From contig CAYLXP010000014.1 in NCBI GenBank assembly GCA_964387425.1, positions 1 to 46,229 on the forward strand: a stretch of DNA of 46,229 nt. The letters run 5' to 3'. The position numbers and the translations under genes were made by a program. Under the pieces are notes generated by a model. The model saw nothing but the letters and a program-made list of their open reading frames with translations. It searched no databases and was not told the DNA's origin. Source of the stretch: CAYLXP01 sp964387425. Lineage in GTDB: Bacteria > Verrucomicrobiota > Kiritimatiellia > UBA8416. Shown piece by piece: positions 43,760 through 46,229 of this stretch; the first letter of the stretch is position 1, and each line of letters starts with the position of its first letter.

Positions 43760-44998
43760 ATGAATGTTGGCCTCTTTGTTATCATCGCAATTTTGGTTGC
43801 CCGGTTTACGGTCGATCTTGTGGCAGACCTGCTTAATCTCGGCGGCATCTCCGAAACGCTGCCCGACGAGTTTGCCGGTTGGTATGATGAGACGAAGTAC
43901 CAGTCTTCGCAGCGCTACTTGAGAGAGACAACCCGGTTCCATCTTCTGACCGACGCGATTGAGCTTGGGGTAACGCTTGTATTCATTGCCGCAGGGGGAT
44001 TCAACTGGCTCGACCGTCTTGTTCGTGCCGCGGGGCAGGGGCCCGTTGTAACGGGCTTGCTCTTTGTCGGTGCGCTGGGTGTCGCCGCGCAACTGCTTTC
44101 GCTTCCTTTCACAATCTACAGCACGTTCGTGATCGAGGAGCGCTACGGCTTCAATCGGACGACGGCTCGCACCTTCATCCTGGACATTCTGAAGGGCATG
44201 CTGCTGTCCGTTCTGCTTGGCGTTCCCGTGTTGGCGCTTGTTCTATGGTTCTTCGAGACCGCCGGGTCACTTGCGTGGGTGTGGTGTTGGATTGCGGTCA
44301 CCGTCATCCAGATCTTCATACTCTTCATCGCCCCCTACGTTATTATGCCGTTGTTCAACAAGTTCACCCCGCTTGAAACCGGTGAGTTGCGGGAGACGGT
44401 TGAACGGTACGCACGTGAACAGGCCTTTGCCATGCGCGGCGTGTACACAATGGACGGTTCGCGGCGTAGCGCCAAGAGCAACGCGTTCTTCACGGGGTTC
44501 GGCAAATCGCGCCGGATCGTGCTGTTCGACACCCTGATCAAGGCGCATCCTGTTTCAGAATTGCTGGCCGTCATCGCGCACGAGATGGGGCATTACAAGC
44601 GTCGCCATATCCCCAAAGCCATCGTGCGTGGAATCGCAACCTCGGGTCTCACGTTCTTCTTGCTGTCACTCTGCATCGGGAACGCACTCCTTTTTGCAGC
44701 ATTCCGCATGGACAGCTTGTCGATCTATGCCAGCCTAGTCTTCTTCGGGTTTCTTTATACACCGATCAACCTGGCATTGGGGCTGGTGAACAATGTCATC
44801 TCCCGCCGGCATGAGTACGAGGCGGACGCATTCGCTGTTGAAACCAGCCACGACGCAGGTGCCATGATCGACGCGCTGAAGCGGTTGACAGTCGAGAATC
44901 TCGGAAACCTCTCGCCGCATCCCTTCAAGGTACTGCTCAGCTACAGCCACCCACCAATTCTTGAGCGCATTCGGGCGATTCGGGGAATTGGTCAGTAG
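43760..44998 (+). CDS. M48-family (Ste24-like) zinc metallopeptidase
   Basis: A 412-residue membrane zinc protease of the M48A/Ste24 (CAAX protease 1-like) group. Several helices come first, then the catalytic H274-E275-M-G-H278 (A-V-I-A-H-E-M-G-H-Y-K-R-R-H), with the third zinc ligand Glu in R-H-E-Y-E-A-D-A-F-A. The block S-R-R-S-A-K-S-N-A-F-F-T-G-F-G-K-S-R-R-I-V-L-F-D-T-L, typical of the family, precedes it. Full length. In bacteria such proteins serve membrane-protein quality control; prenylated substrates are not expected. AGGAGG lies 13 nt before the ATG, longer than usual. It converges with the TPR lipoprotein gene across a repeat island. Confidence 0.94.
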   Translation: MNVGLFVIIAILVARFTVDLVADLLNLGGISETLPDEFAGWYDETKYQSSQRYLRETTRFHLLTDAIELGVTLVFIAAGGFNWLDRLVRAAGQGPVVTGLLFVGALGVAAQLLSLPFTIYSTFVIEERYGFNRTTARTFILDILKGMLLSVLLGVPVLALVLWFFETAGSLAWVWCWIAVTVIQIFILFIAPYVIMPLFNKFTPLETGELRETVERYAREQAFAMRGVYTMDGSRRSAKSNAFFTGFGKSRRIVLFDTLIKAHPVSELLAVIAHEMGHYKRRHIPKAIVRGIATSGLTFFLLSLCIGNALLFAAFRMDSLSIYASLVFFGFLYTPINLALGLVNNVISRRHEYEADAFAVETSHDAGAMIDALKRLTVENLGNLSPHPFKVLLSYSHPPILERIRAIRGIGQ

Positions 44999-45297
44999 TC
45001 ACTGGTCACTTGCTCGCTTCGCTCACGTCATTGGTCACTGGTCATTGGAAAACGAAAAGCCGTCTAAGTGATACTGCTGCCGTTTTCTGCACAGGCTCCC
45101 TCGGGGACTCGGGAAGCCTGTCCTACACGAGTTGTTGTAGGGCGAGCTTCCCGAGTCCCCGAGGGAGCTTGCGAAGAGGTTACCGAATTGCTTGAGCCAC
45201 TCTACAAGCAGTCAGGGGGAGTTCTTCCATGACGTGCCGCAGGCGCAGATGACCGATGACCAATGACACGCGAAGCGTAGATGACCAATGACTACTC
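44990..45297. repeat. Nested inverted-repeat island between convergent genes
   Basis: The 297-bp space between the M48 and TPR genes is filled with repeats. Outer arms carry the GTCATTGGTCACTGG words (44990-45048) and their inverted copy (45248-45297). Between them a perfect 23-bp inverted pair (45095-45117 with 45146-45168) encloses a further 6-bp hairpin CCTACA / TGTAGG. The left arm includes the last codons of the M48 gene and the right arm ends at the TPR stop. It may serve as a bidirectional terminator. Confidence 0.82.
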
Positions 45298-45661
45298 AGT
45301 GCGCCGGTATTTTCTCGAGGTTCTCGCGTGCGATGCGTACGAGTGAACGACCGTCGGCTTCCTTGTTGCCGCCGCGCTCATCCCAGGCATGCTCTACAAC
45401 CTTGAGGTAGCACTCCTTGGCTTTCTCGTAGTGCTCCTGCTTCTGATGCACCACGCCGAGATTCAGCCAGGCGTAGGCATTCTTCGGGTTGATTTGCAGC
45501 GCCTCCTCAAGCAGTGCCTGGGCCTTATCGAAGTTCTCGGCCTTAATGGCCTGGAAGGCCTCATCCGAAAGTGCTCCGCTCCTGCCTTTCGGGCCAGTCG
45601 CGGCGCAGCCGCACAATACCCCCATTCCGATCACCGCTACGCACAGAAGTCTCGCTTTCAT
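45296..45661 (-). CDS. Small TPR lipoprotein
   Basis: A 121-residue exported lipoprotein with lipobox V-L-C-G-C. After a short linker two tetratricopeptide repeats are visible: A-F-Q-A-I-K-A-E-N-F-D-K-A-Q-A-L-L-E-E-A-L-Q-I-N-P and A-Y-A-W-L-N-L-G-V-V-H-Q-K-Q-E-H-Y-E-K-A-K-E-C-Y. An ending helix with R-E-N-L-E-K follows. GGAGGTGG lies just before the ATG, which is preferred over a TTG one codon upstream. It could scaffold an envelope complex; no partner is identified. Confidence 0.9.
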   Translation of the reverse strand: MKARLLCVAVIGMGVLCGCAATGPKGRSGALSDEAFQAIKAENFDKAQALLEEALQINPKNAYAWLNLGVVHQKQEHYEKAKECYLKVVEHAWDERGGNKEADGRSLVRIARENLEKIPAH

Positions 45662-45880
45662 CAACCACCTCCCGGTCTGGCATTCATGAAACTCAGAAGT
45701 CGTCCTGCTGACTCATGTTAGGCGCTCTCGAAGGGTAGGTTCAAGACTCAAAGTCTCCCGCGAAAAGCGGGGGAAGTCGCTTGCCATTTCGATAAATCTG
45801 CATAATGCTCTGTCTGTAAGGCTCGACTGACGTGCCGGGTTAGGCGCATTTGCCGGCCGGCCGAGAGGGGAGTGAGCGTA

Positions 45881-46189
45881 ATGCAAATTGATATTAGACT
45901 GTGTGTCCTCGTTGCAATTGAGTTGTGTGTGTGGCTTACCGCCGGTGCCTTTGCCTGCCTGCGGGGCCGCCGACTGCTGTGCGTGGCGCTGCTCCTGCTG
46001 TCGCTTTCGCCACTGACGCGCATTGTGCTTGAGCTTGTCTCCAATCTGTATGTACCCATCAAGGTGCCGGACTACGCTTTCCTCATTCGGCTTCCGTTCT
46101 ACATTCGTCTGTTTGGATCGATCGTGCTCCTTGGATCCGTGATGAACCTGCTCCCGCCGCCGCAGGCCGAGGGCGATTCCGGCGCCTGA
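45881..46189 (+). CDS. Small inner-membrane protein with three helices
   Basis: A 102-residue hydrophobic protein of unknown function with three predicted transmembrane helices: C-V-L-V-A-I-E-L-C-V-W-L-T-A-G-A-F-A, R-L-L-C-V-A-L-L-L-L-S-L-S-P-L-T-R-I-V and F-Y-I-R-L-F-G-S-I-V-L-L-G-S-V. The tail is Pro/Glu-rich. The pattern recalls small DUF1634-type integral membrane proteins, without a firm match. AGGGGAG lies about 9 nt before the ATG, preferred over a GTG 9 nt upstream. The remaining 40 bases of the window contain no feature I can support. Confidence 0.7.
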   Translation: MQIDIRLCVLVAIELCVWLTAGAFACLRGRRLLCVALLLLSLSPLTRIVLELVSNLYVPIKVPDYAFLIRLPFYIRLFGSIVLLGSVMNLLPPPQAEGDSGA

Positions 46190-46229
46190 GCCCGGCAGTA
46201 CTAGGGAGAGGTTTCGTGCATTTTCGACA

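Overview
The window is a draft scaffold: two 100-N gaps, at 4647-4746 and 13773-13872. It comes from a moderately GC-rich bacterium of the Planctomycetota-Verrucomicrobiota-Chlamydiota group. A Kiritimatiellota or Lentisphaerota relative is my best guess, but it is not proven. The lineage evidence is the PSCyt1/DUF1549/DUF1553, DUF1501 and membrane-cytochrome-LRR operon, the very large secreted SBBP and RHS proteins ending in PVC-style tails, a dockerin-like C-terminus, and an abundance of word-like intergenic inverted repeats. TGA is an ordinary stop here: several genes end in TGA, and three gene junctions are ATGA overlaps.

Layout. 1-2.2 kb (minus strand): a secreted Kelch-like protein, a YjbQ-family protein and a voltage-gated-type K+ channel with a C-terminal zinc ribbon. 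2.2-7.7 kb (minus): an export-type operon of LolA-like protein, two FtsX-type permeases, an intergenic repeat island, a LolD/MacB-type ATPase and an outer-membrane barrel. 7.8-13.8 kb (plus): a giant secreted protein with an SBBP propeller, Fn3 and FG-GAP-like segments and a gingipain-like (C25) caspase-fold peptidase, running into the second gap. 13.9-16 kb (minus): a TonB/TolA-like protein and two extracytoplasmic proteins that each contain one in-frame TGA. 16-18 kb (minus): a CDP-alcohol phosphatidyltransferase, HisF and HisH. 18.3-22.1 kb (minus): glycerate kinase, a glucosylglycerate-synthase-like enzyme and a GT4 glycosyltransferase, possibly a compatible-solute cluster. 22.2-30 kb (plus): a GH-A-like secreted protein, a small RHS/TSP3 protein and a 1,894-residue RHS protein. 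30-34.1 kb: two YbjQ-like proteins, a PrsW-like protease, a nitrilase-superfamily enzyme (minus) and a NupC-type nucleoside transporter. 34.4-41.2 kb (plus): the three-gene cytochrome/DUF operon. 41.2-46.2 kb: tRNA-Ser(GCU) next to a duplicated tRNA end, an OPT transporter, an M48 protease, a TPR lipoprotein (minus) and a small membrane protein.

The most exciting signal is at 14.37-15.95 kb. Two adjacent extracytoplasmic genes are each interrupted by a single in-frame TGA. In both, the frame continues for exactly 41 more codons and encodes a visibly homologous tail (TGA-G-G-x3-Y-x-G-x-[IV]-P). In both, a 7-8 bp hairpin with the same CGGGC loop lies at exactly the same distance after the TGA (loop at nt 21-25), and the two stems differ by compensatory base pairs. 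The soluble part of each predicted protein then has exactly one Cys plus the recoded residue. This is what a pair of bacterial selenoproteins with SECIS elements would look like, in a protein family I cannot match to a known selenoprotein. No selenocysteine machinery lies in the window, so this remains a strong prediction.
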